64,000 nt of DNA from Arthrobacter_M sp030063245 (GTDB lineage Bacteria > Actinomycetota > Actinomycetes > Actinomycetales > Micrococcaceae): positions 1,922,001 through 1,986,000 of the forward strand of contig NZ_CP180316.1 in the NCBI RefSeq assembly GCF_051131705.1, written 5' to 3'. The notes below the pieces were generated by a model that saw only the letters and a list, made by a program, of their open reading frames with translations, made no database searches and was not told where the DNA came from. The position numbers and the translations under genes are program-made. Shown here piece by piece: positions 44,894 through 53,745 of the stretch (its first letter is position 1; every line of letters begins with the position of its first letter).

Positions 44894-47800
44894 TCAGGTG
44901 ACCTTGACAACCACGGAGTTGAGCCGGCTCTTGATCGTGTCGCACATGGCCGGCGAGTAGTAGCCCGGAACCCGGGACGATTTGCCAGCGAGGAGGTCCG
45001 CCTTCACCTCGTCCAACGCGGCGCCCATGTTGGCCAGAATTTCGACCCGGCTCAGGGGAGACGGGCCGAAGACCCATTTGAGCGGCATGGTCTCGCCGAC
45101 ACCGTTGTTAAGGTAGTCCTGCAGGATCTGCTTGAGAAACGTCTGTGAGGAGATCGGTTTCCAGACGTACCAGGCCTTGAACTCGTAGAGTGTGCCGGAC
45201 ATCAGCGTGTCCCAGCGGCGGTTGTCCGGCTGCCCTGCATCCTCGTCTTTGGCTTCAAAGGTCAGGTCCGACCAGTCGCCGTAGGTGGCAATGTAGCGCA
45301 GCACGAAGGTGGCCCCCTTGAGCTTGTTGCCGCCGGTCTTCAGGTCTGTCAGCACCGCCTCCCAGTTAACGGTCCGGGCAAGGATCATGGTCTCGATGTA
45401 TTCAAGCAGGTCGACGACCTGGCCTTCGGCGCTGGGCGGATGGTTGTCCACGATTCTGCGCAACACTGTGGCGGAGACGCCCATGTCCAGGATCCGCCCG
45501 ACGCGCGCGGTGATGAGGGCGTCGTCGGCAAGTTTCGGGAACTTGTTCAGCACCGTCTTGGGATTCGTCGGATCCACACTGACCGACGCGAGCCCGGCGG
45601 CGAGATCCGTCGTCCGGTAGCGGGTGCCGTAGTCCGCAATGAGCTGCGCAAGATTGGCGAAGCCCGGCACGGAGGGGGTCAGATACCTGGATCCCTTCTC
45701 GACCTTCTCGGCTGCGTCCAACACCTGCCGGGCTTGGGCGGCGATCTTGTCCAGATCCGACAGCCGCGTGTCCCGCTCCAGCACGGAAAGGGCGGCGTCC
45801 TGGCGGACATTCTTTCGTGCCCGTGAAATCCTGTTCAACAGCCGCTCGGGCCCGGCGCTCTCCATCTGAAGATCCGGGGGTTCCAGCAGCGATAGCCGCA
45901 GCGTATGCGGCGCCCAGTACATGCTGAAGGGTTCTTCCAACTGAGCGGGGGTGTGCGCACCGGAGGCCACCGGGCCCGGTGGCGGAGCGTCCGGGTTGAC
46001 CACGTCGCTCGTGGTGTCGGCGGCAACCGGCGTCTTGCCTTCGTACCCCTTCTGGGTCACCGTTTCGCCGCGCACTACGGCGGCGGCGAAAGAGCCGGCG
46101 TCGAAGCTGATCTTGTCGAAGCTGACCTCGATTGTGCTGTCCCGGTTCTTCCCGAAAACGTACTCAAAGTTCAACTTGGCGCCGGCCTGGCCCAGTGTGT
46201 AGGTCTGGTCGATGAGGTGGATGTTGGGTCGCCAGAATCCGAGGACGTCGCCGCGAAGTTTGAGCTGGAGATCGAGAATGAGTGCCGCGGCGGCGGCCAG
46301 GCTTCCCTGCAGGTAGTGCTCCGCCTCGTTCGGATGAGCCTTTGAGGCCCGGCGTCCCGCAGCCGCTGTCGCCTCGGCGTACATTTGCAGCTCCAGCGTG
46401 CCCTGCCCGGTGAGTTTCGCCTCGGCGACCTTCTTCAGGTGGACGGCATATGCGGACAGGCCGATGTTTGCTTCGAGTCGAAGTCCGGCGGCCGCCGGTG
46501 AACTGATGGTTCCGGCCAGTTCGAAACGGTTCACAATGGCGGGATGGTTGGAGATCAGCCCGGTAACGCGGATGTCATGCAATGTTCCGGGGCCGAACCA
46601 ACCGTACGCGTAGAGCTGGGCATCGGCTTCGACCCGAACGTCTCCGATCAGCGGTACGCCCGCGAGGACGTCGGTGAAGGACCCGCCGACGCCGGGGATC
46701 TCGCGTTCCTTCGCCTGCTTCCGGAAGAGCGGGATGATCTTCGTGGGCAGGATTTCCCCCCGGGCGGTGACCCAGCCCTCCGGGTGCACGATCACCTCGG
46801 CGTTGCCGGTCATCCAGTCGGAGAGTTCGAAGTCCAGTTGGCCGAAACCCGCGATGGCGATGCCCTCTCCCGGCGCGGCTGGTTCAATGCTGGCTGGTGC
46901 ATCAGGTCCGAGCCGGTCGGTGACCGCCTGCCGGGCCGTCTCAAGGCTGCCGACGACGATGGTCACCGTCCCGCGGATCCGCGGGTTCGAGCGGCTGTAG
47001 CCGGCGGTACCGCGAACGTCGAACGATCCGTTGCCCAGCGTGGCGGTCAGTTCTCCGGAGATTTTCGAGCCGCTCTTCCCGCCCAGCGTGCGCTCGTAGC
47101 GCCACGTCTTGCTGCCGAAGATGACGTTCTCCAGGCTTCCCGACGGACGCTTAACCGGAACTTTCGCTCCCTTCGGCAGCCCTGTCAGCGGTACCTCGAT
47201 GGTGGCGTCGAAGCCGTAGGTCCCGTCGTCGACCCTGATCCGGCCGCTGCCGGAGAAAGGTCCGGAGTCGAAGGTGAGATGAGGTGCTTCGTAGACGAAG
47301 CGGCCGTTCCAAAGAGTGTCCGTGACGGGTGCATCCAGGACCAGGTTTGTGAAAGCTGACAGGCCGCCGAACAGCATTTCCAACGGCACATGGGACTTGA
47401 ACTGGGACGGATCGTTAGCCCATGCGGCAGCGGTGATCCAGCCCATTGCCCCGCCGACCACCGAGTCGCGGACCTCGATCCACAATGTTGGTTTCGCCAG
47501 TCCGGCGACGGGAAACGCCGGATGGGTCATGGGAATGCCCCATGCCGGGAAATTCTTCGCCGGGGGCGGGGTCAGGAAGCCGGTATCGCTCCACACGATG
47601 GGGAGGAACCCTTCGGCAAGCTCACCAAAGCGGACACGGACCAGGAGCGCGCCGCCCGCTTTGTCCTTGAGTGCCTGCGCCAGCTCGGGCGACGGGGCCA
47701 ACAGCGGTTTGCCCTTCAGCTCGATGACCTCCGGTACCGTGCCTCCGGGAGGTCCGGTGCCTGCCGACGAGCCGGCCGGTAAGCCCGTCGTGCCCGTGGC

Positions 47801-48334
47801 CGGTGCATCGAATGATCCGCTCGCGCCGCCGCCTCCGGAATGTCCGCCGCCACCCCCGGCGAAAGGCGCACCCGGGTCGACCGGGTCCCGGTAGACGGTC
47901 GACGGGGACACATTCCCGGCATTCTGCACGACGTGGGCCAGCTCGTGGGCCAGCAGGCGCCGGCCGGTGGGGGAGTCCGGGGCGTAGCGGCCGGCCGCGA
48001 AGCCGATGTCCGACCCTGCAGTGAAGGCATTTGCTCCCAACGCATTGGCTGCACCGATCGCGTTCCGGTCGGTGTGGACCCGAACCCCACGGAAATCCGC
48101 GCCGAACTTGGGCTCCATAAGTTCGCGCGTGGAGGGGCCCAACGATTGGCTGGCGGACAGCTGAAGGTTCCCAAGCGCCGTCGGGTTTCGAGCCGCGGCA
48201 GCGTGATCTTCAGTCTCCTGCGGTGCGACCGCCCCCCATCCCGCTCCGAGGGATGGATGCAGCAACCGATCGGCTGCCTTCCCAGCTTCCCGTTCCTTAG
48301 CGTCCTGCGGTCGGCTCACGGCGAAGCTTGTCAT
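44894..48334 (-). CDS. DUF4157 cargo protein with possible nuclease C-terminus
   Basis: An 1146-residue protein. A linker of about 60 residues is followed by DUF4157 (FGADFRGVRVHTDRNAIG and LLAHELAHVVQ). The middle is long, beta-rich and unrecognised. The C-terminal part has WDTLMSGTLYEFKAW, with D1042 and E1051-x-K1053, a D...ExK pattern like PD-(D/E)XK nucleases. It is in the eCIS operon, ten bases after the membrane-protein gene, and is therefore the best candidate for the main cargo. The ATG at 48334 has GAAGG upstream. Function is inferred from motif and context. Confidence 0.8.
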   Translation of the reverse strand: MTSFAVSRPQDAKEREAGKAADRLLHPSLGAGWGAVAPQETEDHAAAARNPTALGNLQLSASQSLGPSTRELMEPKFGADFRGVRVHTDRNAIGAANALGANAFTAGSDIGFAAGRYAPDSPTGRRLLAHELAHVVQNAGNVSPSTVYRDPVDPGAPFAGGGGGHSGGGGASGSFDAPATGTTGLPAGSSAGTGPPGGTVPEVIELKGKPLLAPSPELAQALKDKAGGALLVRVRFGELAEGFLPIVWSDTGFLTPPPAKNFPAWGIPMTHPAFPVAGLAKPTLWIEVRDSVVGGAMGWITAAAWANDPSQFKSHVPLEMLFGGLSAFTNLVLDAPVTDTLWNGRFVYEAPHLTFDSGPFSGSGRIRVDDGTYGFDATIEVPLTGLPKGAKVPVKRPSGSLENVIFGSKTWRYERTLGGKSGSKISGELTATLGNGSFDVRGTAGYSRSNPRIRGTVTIVVGSLETARQAVTDRLGPDAPASIEPAAPGEGIAIAGFGQLDFELSDWMTGNAEVIVHPEGWVTARGEILPTKIIPLFRKQAKEREIPGVGGSFTDVLAGVPLIGDVRVEADAQLYAYGWFGPGTLHDIRVTGLISNHPAIVNRFELAGTISSPAAAGLRLEANIGLSAYAVHLKKVAEAKLTGQGTLELQMYAEATAAAGRRASKAHPNEAEHYLQGSLAAAAALILDLQLKLRGDVLGFWRPNIHLIDQTYTLGQAGAKLNFEYVFGKNRDSTIEVSFDKISFDAGSFAAAVVRGETVTQKGYEGKTPVAADTTSDVVNPDAPPPGPVASGAHTPAQLEEPFSMYWAPHTLRLSLLEPPDLQMESAGPERLLNRISRARKNVRQDAALSVLERDTRLSDLDKIAAQARQVLDAAEKVEKGSRYLTPSVPGFANLAQLIADYGTRYRTTDLAAGLASVSVDPTNPKTVLNKFPKLADDALITARVGRILDMGVSATVLRRIVDNHPPSAEGQVVDLLEYIETMILARTVNWEAVLTDLKTGGNKLKGATFVLRYIATYGDWSDLTFEAKDEDAGQPDNRRWDTLMSGTLYEFKAWYVWKPISSQTFLKQILQDYLNNGVGETMPLKWVFGPSPLSRVEILANMGAALDEVKADLLAGKSSRVPGYYSPAMCDTIKSRLNSVVVKVT

Positions 48335-48344
48335 GGCGGTGCCT

Positions 48345-49952
48345 TCAGGGCGAGGGGCAGAGCGGGTCGTCCGGCTTGGTCTCCACCGGTGGCGGTGCCG
48401 GCTTCACGGCGTCGGCCGGATCGTTCGCGGCGACCATGGCACCCGTCAGTGCCGCATCGTTGCTGAAGATTTTGGCCCCGCTGACGGGGGCCTTGACGTC
48501 ATCGAGCTGCTTCGCCCAGCCCGGCGATTGGTCCGCGGACTCCAGGACGGCGCTGTCCGTGCCGAAGGCGGCGTCAAACTTCAGCGAGAGTTGGGCATCG
48601 GCTTCGACGGCGGCGAGCAGCTTGCCCTGAGCGAAGAAGGTTGCCATCAAGGAGAAGGAGATCGACGGCGGGATGCAGAACCGCAAGGCGAGCATCCACC
48701 ACAGCTGGAACGCAAAGATCACGATCGGCAGGAACATCAGGAAGAGGAAGAAAGCAACCATAAAGAACAGTTCAAAGGCGAAGGTGCAGATCCCGCCGCC
48801 GGCGCCGATCTTTCCCGTTCCGGACTTCGGGATGCCGTTGAACGGGTTGAAGACGAACTGCGACTGCGGCGGGGTGATCATGCGGGCGCCGCCGGGTCCC
48901 TGTGGCTGGCCGGCGCGGGCGGCGAGCCGGCGCAGGTCCGGGAGGGTGATGGAGACCGCGTGATTCTTGGTCCCGTCGGGGTCGAAGGGGGCGGCCAGCC
49001 GGAATGGTTCGCTGGGTTCACCCCAGCAGATTTTCGGCGGGCACTGTTCCTTGCCCCGCGGCGCGGGCTGCCGGACGAAGCACTGCAGTTCGTAGATTCC
49101 GTGGTCGTCCAGCTTGGGCTGAACCTTCTTGTCCTCGTCCGCCCAATGGGCTCCCGAGAACGTGGGGATGATGCCGAACCAGAGGGAGCGGGTTCGGGCT
49201 TCCGCACAGTTTTCCCCTCGCGGCGGCAGCCGCCACATCGGGAACTCTTCCTCCGTGTCGGGGGACCGGCCCTTGGCGGGCGGTGTGCCGAGCGTCCGCC
49301 ACTGACCGCTGCCGGCGCCGTCGACCATCCAGGCCTGCGCATCCGTATGGCCGCCGACCTCAGCCAGCAGTTCAGCGTTGTCTTCCTCAAAGCGCCGGTG
49401 CCACGCGGCGTCGGCCCACCATACGTCGCGGAAGTCGGCGTCGGGCTCCTGATCGGCATCGAAGCTGACATCTTCGGCCTTCGCCATCTCCACCAGCAGG
49501 TTGCGGGCCAGCCGGCGCACCGGCTTGCGCTGGCCGGTCACGGAGGTGTGCTGGCGGCGCATCACCATCCGGACCTCGATGTCGGTGTGCGAGCCGGCGC
49601 GCGGCAGGCCGGGGGCATCACAGAACACCTCGACGACGACGGCGTAGAACCGCTCGTGCGTGGGCTGATAGAGCTTGCGCAGCTTGGTGTGCAGCAGCCG
49701 GCTGGTCGCCAGCCGTTCTCGCCCCTTCGCCGACAGGGACGGGGTATTCGGAACCGGGTAGCTCCAGAAGTCGTCCTGGGTCGCCTTAAGTGAGTCGCGT
49801 GGGTCTGGCAGCAGCCTGTTCTTCACGAATTGCGCATTGTCGTACATCTGGATCTGCGGCCGGAGCGCCCTGCGGTCACGCAGACCGAAAGCCGGCTGGC
49901 GTTCGCGGACATACCAGGGGGCGCGCAGCACAAAATCATCGTGGCCACTCAT
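48345..49952 (-). CDS. eCIS-linked protein with C-terminal membrane region
   Basis: A 535-residue protein. The first 385 residues are soluble and contain many Trp and Pro residues. About residues 388-436 hold a long hydrophobic stretch (FELFFMVAFFLFLMFLPIVI, then AFQLWWMLAL) that fits one or two membrane helices, and 100 residues follow. The gene overlaps the spike gene (ATGA) and precedes the cargo gene by ten bases. Streptomyces CIS loci also encode a membrane protein (CisA) near their structural genes that links the particle to the membrane; a similar role is possible, but sequence relatedness was not tested. Confidence 0.75.
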   Translation of the reverse strand: MSGHDDFVLRAPWYVRERQPAFGLRDRRALRPQIQMYDNAQFVKNRLLPDPRDSLKATQDDFWSYPVPNTPSLSAKGRERLATSRLLHTKLRKLYQPTHERFYAVVVEVFCDAPGLPRAGSHTDIEVRMVMRRQHTSVTGQRKPVRRLARNLLVEMAKAEDVSFDADQEPDADFRDVWWADAAWHRRFEEDNAELLAEVGGHTDAQAWMVDGAGSGQWRTLGTPPAKGRSPDTEEEFPMWRLPPRGENCAEARTRSLWFGIIPTFSGAHWADEDKKVQPKLDDHGIYELQCFVRQPAPRGKEQCPPKICWGEPSEPFRLAAPFDPDGTKNHAVSITLPDLRRLAARAGQPQGPGGARMITPPQSQFVFNPFNGIPKSGTGKIGAGGGICTFAFELFFMVAFFLFLMFLPIVIFAFQLWWMLALRFCIPPSISFSLMATFFAQGKLLAAVEADAQLSLKFDAAFGTDSAVLESADQSPGWAKQLDDVKAPVSGAKIFSNDAALTGAMVAANDPADAVKPAPPPVETKPDDPLCPSP

Positions 49953-50617
49953 AACAGATTGCCCACTCCCACCGTGTACATCGGCGAAACCACGGAGACC
50001 TGGGCGAGCAGGCTTTGGCAGATGATGTTTTGGCTGAATGTCGCCGTGGGTGTGGTGACATCGACGGAGGGGGCGGTGATGTCCACCGAGTTGTTGGCAT
50101 GGATCTCGATCGAACCGTCCGCCGTCATGCGCAGCAGACAACCGTTGGTGTGCTGGATCGTGACCTCCTGGGCGCCGTCGTCGAGCACCACCCGGTGACC
50201 GGCGCTCATGGTGATGCTCAGCTTCAGGGCCCCGGCGGTGTCATCGAATTCCAGCCTGCTGTCCCCGCGGGAGCGGAGCATCCGGATGTTGTTGGCGGCT
50301 TCCGGGGCATGCGGCAGCGCGGCCTGGCCGTTCCAGGCGGAGCCGACAATGTAGGGCCGGCGCCAGTTGCCCGCCTCGAAGGCGGCCACCACCTCGCTGC
50401 CGACTTCCGGCAGGATGGCGAGCCCCTGATTCTTGTCCGCGTAGGGCGTGCAGAGCGTGGCCCAAGCCCTGACGTCGCGGTCGCCCTGGGTGCCGAGGGT
50501 GGGAAACCGGATCTCAATGCGTCCGAGCTTTTCCTTATCCACGATGTCCGTGACCAGCGCGGGGTAGACACCGTAGTAGCCGGGCGCGGAGCCGTCCACG
50601 GGGTTGGGCAGCGTCAT
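49949..50617 (-). CDS. gpV-like spike protein (OB-fold, VgrG C-terminal half)
   Basis: A 222-residue protein of the phage baseplate V/gp5 OB-fold type: YYGVYPALVTDIVDKEKLGR, then IEIRFPTLG and WATLCTPYADKNQGLAILPE, followed by a repetitive beta tail (MLRSRGDSRLEFDDTAGALK, SVDVTTPTATFSQ). In Afp and PVC the hub and spike halves are fused as Afp8; here they are two coupled genes (ATGA). It forms the needle that leads the tube. No PAAR tip gene was found next to it. Confidence 0.9.
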   Translation of the reverse strand: MTLPNPVDGSAPGYYGVYPALVTDIVDKEKLGRIEIRFPTLGTQGDRDVRAWATLCTPYADKNQGLAILPEVGSEVVAAFEAGNWRRPYIVGSAWNGQAALPHAPEAANNIRMLRSRGDSRLEFDDTAGALKLSITMSAGHRVVLDDGAQEVTIQHTNGCLLRMTADGSIEIHANNSVDITAPSVDVTTPTATFSQNIICQSLLAQVSVVSPMYTVGVGNLL

Positions 50618-51702
50618 GCGGAGACCTCGTTTACCGTTGAGCGTTCGGCCTCGAACCCGGTCCGCAGCCCGTGCTCGTGCTCGAAGATATGGTGTACCCA
50701 GGTCACGTAGTAGCCTGTCCCGTCGAACGGCGGCCCTACGGACTGCAGGGACAGATTGCTGCCCACCACCATGTCCGGCGAGCCCCGGGTGGTGCCGACG
50801 GCGGTGACAAAACCGCGGCCGCGCCGCAGCATCTCCGCCTTGGCCCACGCCGTGGCCTCACCGGCGTTGAGCGCAGTTTCGCGGACCCGCATGGAAACGC
50901 TGGCCCCAAGGGCTTTCTCCAGAACCCGTGGTCCGGTCAGACCGCTGGCCGCTTCGCCCTCGACGACGTCGACGCCGGCGCGTTCGTCGATGACGGCGCG
51001 GGTGGAGGCGTCGTACCCGGTGACCACCACCTCGCTGCGCTGGTGGGCGAGATCCGCGCGCAGCCGCACCGAGAGGAGCTCGTTGCCTTGGACCAGCGTC
51101 AGCGCCGTGCCCTGGCGCCGCGGCCGGGAGGTGAAGTGCAGTTTCCGCCCCGTACACCAGACTTCAGCGTGCAGCAGGCGGGCACGTTCGCGCAGGAACG
51201 CCAGATCGCTCTGGTTGACCTGCTGGACCACGTCGTAGCGCGGCCCTTCCGCGGCGATCTCGCTCTGGAGCCCGTGCTCGGTCGCGATCTGCCCGGCGAT
51301 GTCCGCATCCGTGACGTCCTTATAGGTGCGCATCCGCCGGGTCATGCGAAGCCGCATCAGCGCGTCTTCCGCGTACACCACCACCCGTGGCGGCTCGCTG
51401 TCCGGATAGGCGGCTTCGATGCAGGAGATGGTGCCCTCGAAGACGGTCCGCTGCGCACTCGACGGTCCCAGACTGACCTCAATGGACTTCCCGAAGTCCA
51501 CCGTCTGACCGTCCAGGTACAGCATGTTCGACGGCGGTCCGGTAGCCCCAGGCCCGACGGCGACAAAGTGCGCCTGCAGCGTGCGCAACCCCTCGCAGCC
51601 CTCTGCTACCTCCAGCCTGACGCAGTCGCGGGCGAGACTTCCCGCCAGTTCACCGTTGACGGTAAACACAGGGGAGACTACGGCCAGCAGCGGATCAGTC
51701 AT
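50614..51702 (-). CDS. gpD-like hub protein (gp27/VgrG N-terminal half)
   Basis: A 362-residue protein of the late-control D/gp27 family: FTVNGELAGSLARDCVRLEV at the start, IEVSLGPSSAQRTVFEGTIS, and the mid-domain motif NQSDLAFLRERARLLHAEVW that is typical of the family. It forms the trimeric hub between the tube and the spike. The ATG at 51702 lies within the end of the DUF5908-like gene. Its stop overlaps the spike gene, so hub and spike are produced together. Confidence 0.9.
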   Translation of the reverse strand: MTDPLLAVVSPVFTVNGELAGSLARDCVRLEVAEGCEGLRTLQAHFVAVGPGATGPPSNMLYLDGQTVDFGKSIEVSLGPSSAQRTVFEGTISCIEAAYPDSEPPRVVVYAEDALMRLRMTRRMRTYKDVTDADIAGQIATEHGLQSEIAAEGPRYDVVQQVNQSDLAFLRERARLLHAEVWCTGRKLHFTSRPRRQGTALTLVQGNELLSVRLRADLAHQRSEVVVTGYDASTRAVIDERAGVDVVEGEAASGLTGPRVLEKALGASVSMRVRETALNAGEATAWAKAEMLRRGRGFVTAVGTTRGSPDMVVGSNLSLQSVGPPFDGTGYYVTWVHHIFEHEHGLRTGFEAERSTVNEVSA

Positions 51703-51871
51703 CGAAGCCCTCGGAAGCCGTGCGCGATCCCAGCACCTCAGCGGTGCGCCTGAGTTCGCCCCAGCGCTCCTGCGCCGCAGCGGGGGAAACCTGCGGGGTC
51801 GCCGTGGCCTGCGCCCCGGAGCCTGATGCGGCGGCGATGTCCGTATGCACTTCGCCAATGTGTACTCCCAC
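51695..51871 (-). CDS. Small DUF5908-like protein (Afp6-position)
   Basis: A 58-codon gene starting with GTG (VGVHIGEVHTDIAAASGSGA) and ending TASEGFDD, read directly from the sequence. eCIS loci carry a short DUF5908 gene at the same place, between the Afp7 adaptor and the spike; the opening with an I-x-E-V/I pattern followed by a variable tail is typical. AGGGGA lies just before the GTG. The stop is seven bases into the hub gene. Its role in the particle is not known. Confidence 0.72.
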   Translation of the reverse strand: MGVHIGEVHTDIAAASGSGAQATATPQVSPAAAQERWGELRRTAEVLGSRTASEGFDD

Positions 51872-51877
51872 GTCCCC

Positions 51878-53263
51878 TCACCTCCCGGGTCTCCACCTCA
51901 TCGTGCCCCCGCCAGCGTCACGGCGGCGTTGCTGACCGTCGGCGAAGGACCGTTCCGGTGCGGCACCGGGCAATTGTGCCCAGGGGGCGGTGCCGGCCGT
52001 GGTGCCCACGGCCAGTTCGCTCAAACTTGTGTGGGCTTCGACGACGCCGGACAATCCGCCGGCCAGTCCGGTTGCAGCCGCGGTGGTGATGGCGCTTGCA
52101 CGGGCGCGCAGCGGGATGGACGTGCCATAGGTCTGTGTCCTGGGATCGACCGGACGCGGACCGGACGAGGCGGAAACGCGGGCGGACGCCGAAACGCGGG
52201 CGGACGCCGAAACGCCCGTTGCGGCGGAAAAAGAGGTGCTGACCGACCCCAGCCCCGTGACGCCGGGGACGTCGAATGCCGCCTTGGCTGATGCGACCTG
52301 GAGAGCAGTTAGGGCGGATAGGACGGTATTCAAGGATGCGGACACGCCGCCGCCAGCAGTCAAGGCAAAACCGGCAGCTGTCTCCTCCGACGCGCCGATT
52401 CCGATGCCCGCACTGGCACTCAGGCCCAGCGCCGCGCCCAAGGAGGCGGTGCCACCCAGCTGGACACCGGCGGCAAAACCGGCGGACATGCCAATGCCGG
52501 CGCCAACCGAGAGCCCGGCGCTGAGCTGGATCTGAGCACCGGCCGCCAGCGACAGTGGGCTGTCCAGCCCTTCCATGGCCGCGCGCCAGGTGGCCGGGTC
52601 CGCACCCTGCCGGGCGAGCAGCTGCTGCAGGCTTTCGCCGCCCTGGGCGACGGCGGCGCTGGTGGGATTCGGCGCCGGCGGTGCGCCCGGGCCAGTGGCG
52701 GCGTTGCCGCCCCCGGGGGGTGTGGCCGTCTTGGCGTCACGGACCCCGGGGCCGGTGAAGTTGGCCTCCCACCGGGGGTCCTGTTCGGTGATGGTGACGG
52801 AGACCTTGGCCCGCAGGGGCCGGCCCTCGGGGGAGAAATAGTCCAGATCCTCGGTGACCGCGGTGACAACGCCGCTGAAATGGAAGGTGCCCCAGATGAA
52901 CCGGATGGGCGGGGGAGGCTGCTTGGGGTCATCCGGATTCGGTTCCACGAACTGGCGGATCTGCAGCGTCTTGGTGCGGACGTCCACGGCATGGCCGGCT
53001 GCATCGCCCTCGGCCGTGTCATATTCCAGATCGAACGTCAGGGTCGCTGACTGCGTTGAGGGGTTCTGCCGCGCCTGAGTGCGGGTGGTGGAGCCGCCCT
53101 TGTCCACATTGTTCTGCCGCGAGATTTTCAGCGAGGTGGGATTGAACTGCACTTCAAAGGAAGACGCTCCATCCTCCGGTGCGACTGTGGAGTGCGCGTT
53201 CGGCCCCTTGCCCTCCGTTTTCTTCAGCCGGATCAGGCTTGCCTTGGACAGCTGGGCGCTCAC
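51878..53263 (-). CDS. eCIS tube/LysM adaptor (Afp7/Pvc7-like)
   Basis: A 461-residue protein starting with a GTG that overlaps the previous stop (GTGA). The N-terminal about 170 residues are the CIS tube domain (ASLIRLKKTEGKGPNAHSTV, then FEVQFNPTSLKISRQN and FSGVVTAVTEDLDYFSPEGR). A LysM-like unit follows (GGESLQQLLARQGADPATWR). The last 180 residues are rich in Ala, Gly and Ser and repeat short GAGIG and SASARV segments; this tail is unusual in length. In Afp and PVC this protein joins the tube to the spike hub. Confidence 0.88.
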   Translation of the reverse strand: MSAQLSKASLIRLKKTEGKGPNAHSTVAPEDGASSFEVQFNPTSLKISRQNNVDKGGSTTRTQARQNPSTQSATLTFDLEYDTAEGDAAGHAVDVRTKTLQIRQFVEPNPDDPKQPPPPIRFIWGTFHFSGVVTAVTEDLDYFSPEGRPLRAKVSVTITEQDPRWEANFTGPGVRDAKTATPPGGGNAATGPGAPPAPNPTSAAVAQGGESLQQLLARQGADPATWRAAMEGLDSPLSLAAGAQIQLSAGLSVGAGIGMSAGFAAGVQLGGTASLGAALGLSASAGIGIGASEETAAGFALTAGGGVSASLNTVLSALTALQVASAKAAFDVPGVTGLGSVSTSFSAATGVSASARVSASARVSASSGPRPVDPRTQTYGTSIPLRARASAITTAAATGLAGGLSGVVEAHTSLSELAVGTTAGTAPWAQLPGAAPERSFADGQQRRRDAGGGTMRWRPGR

Positions 53264-53745
53264 GGCGTCAGTCCCAGCCGCAGGCCCTGATGGGCAATCT
53301 GAAGTTCCTCCACGGCTATCTCGCCGGTCTTGGCGTTCAGCGTGGGCCCCGCGACCTTCAGCGGCAGGCCCCGTTCGAAGATCCAACGGGCCAGCGGTTG
53401 GTTGCCGCTCGGATCATCCACCCTGATTTCGCCGTCATAGCGGGCCACCGGCAGGGCACCACTGACCATGGACGTCAGCCAGTGCCACAACTCGTTGTTG
53501 ACCTCTCCGCTGCCGCCGGCGAGCATGCCGCGCTTGAGGACCAGCGGCGAAAGCTTGACGCGCCCCACCCGACGGATCACGCCGTCGTTCCGGCCGCCTT
53601 CCAGATATTCGCGCACGTCCGCCTCTAGCACCAGCCCGCTGCATTCGGCGAAGCCACCGTCCACGCAGATGCCCGGAACTTTCGTACCCGGCGCGCTGGG
53701 CGTTAGCGTTACGTGGAACCTGAAGGTCTGAAGCAGCTCAGGCAT
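53260..53745 (-). CDS. Second eCIS tube protein (Afp5-like)
   Basis: A 161-residue tail-tube protein: MPELLQTFRFHVTLTPSAPG, then FAECSGLVLEADVREYLEGG and the C-terminal strand GPTLNAKTGEIAVEELQIAH. The pattern matches phage T4 gp19-like tube proteins. It differs clearly from the other tube protein and is the likely tube-initiation ring. The ATG at 53745 starts within the end of the second sheath gene (8-base overlap). Confidence 0.9.
   Translation of the reverse strand: MPELLQTFRFHVTLTPSAPGTKVPGICVDGGFAECSGLVLEADVREYLEGGRNDGVIRRVGRVKLSPLVLKRGMLAGGSGEVNNELWHWLTSMVSGALPVARYDGEIRVDDPSGNQPLARWIFERGLPLKVAGPTLNAKTGEIAVEELQIAHQGLRLGLTP

Noticed and set aside
49949..51702. Search for a PAAR spike-tip gene between hub and cargo genes
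   Set aside because: No frame with the PAAR repeat pattern was seen; the 58-codon gene nearby fits DUF5908 better.
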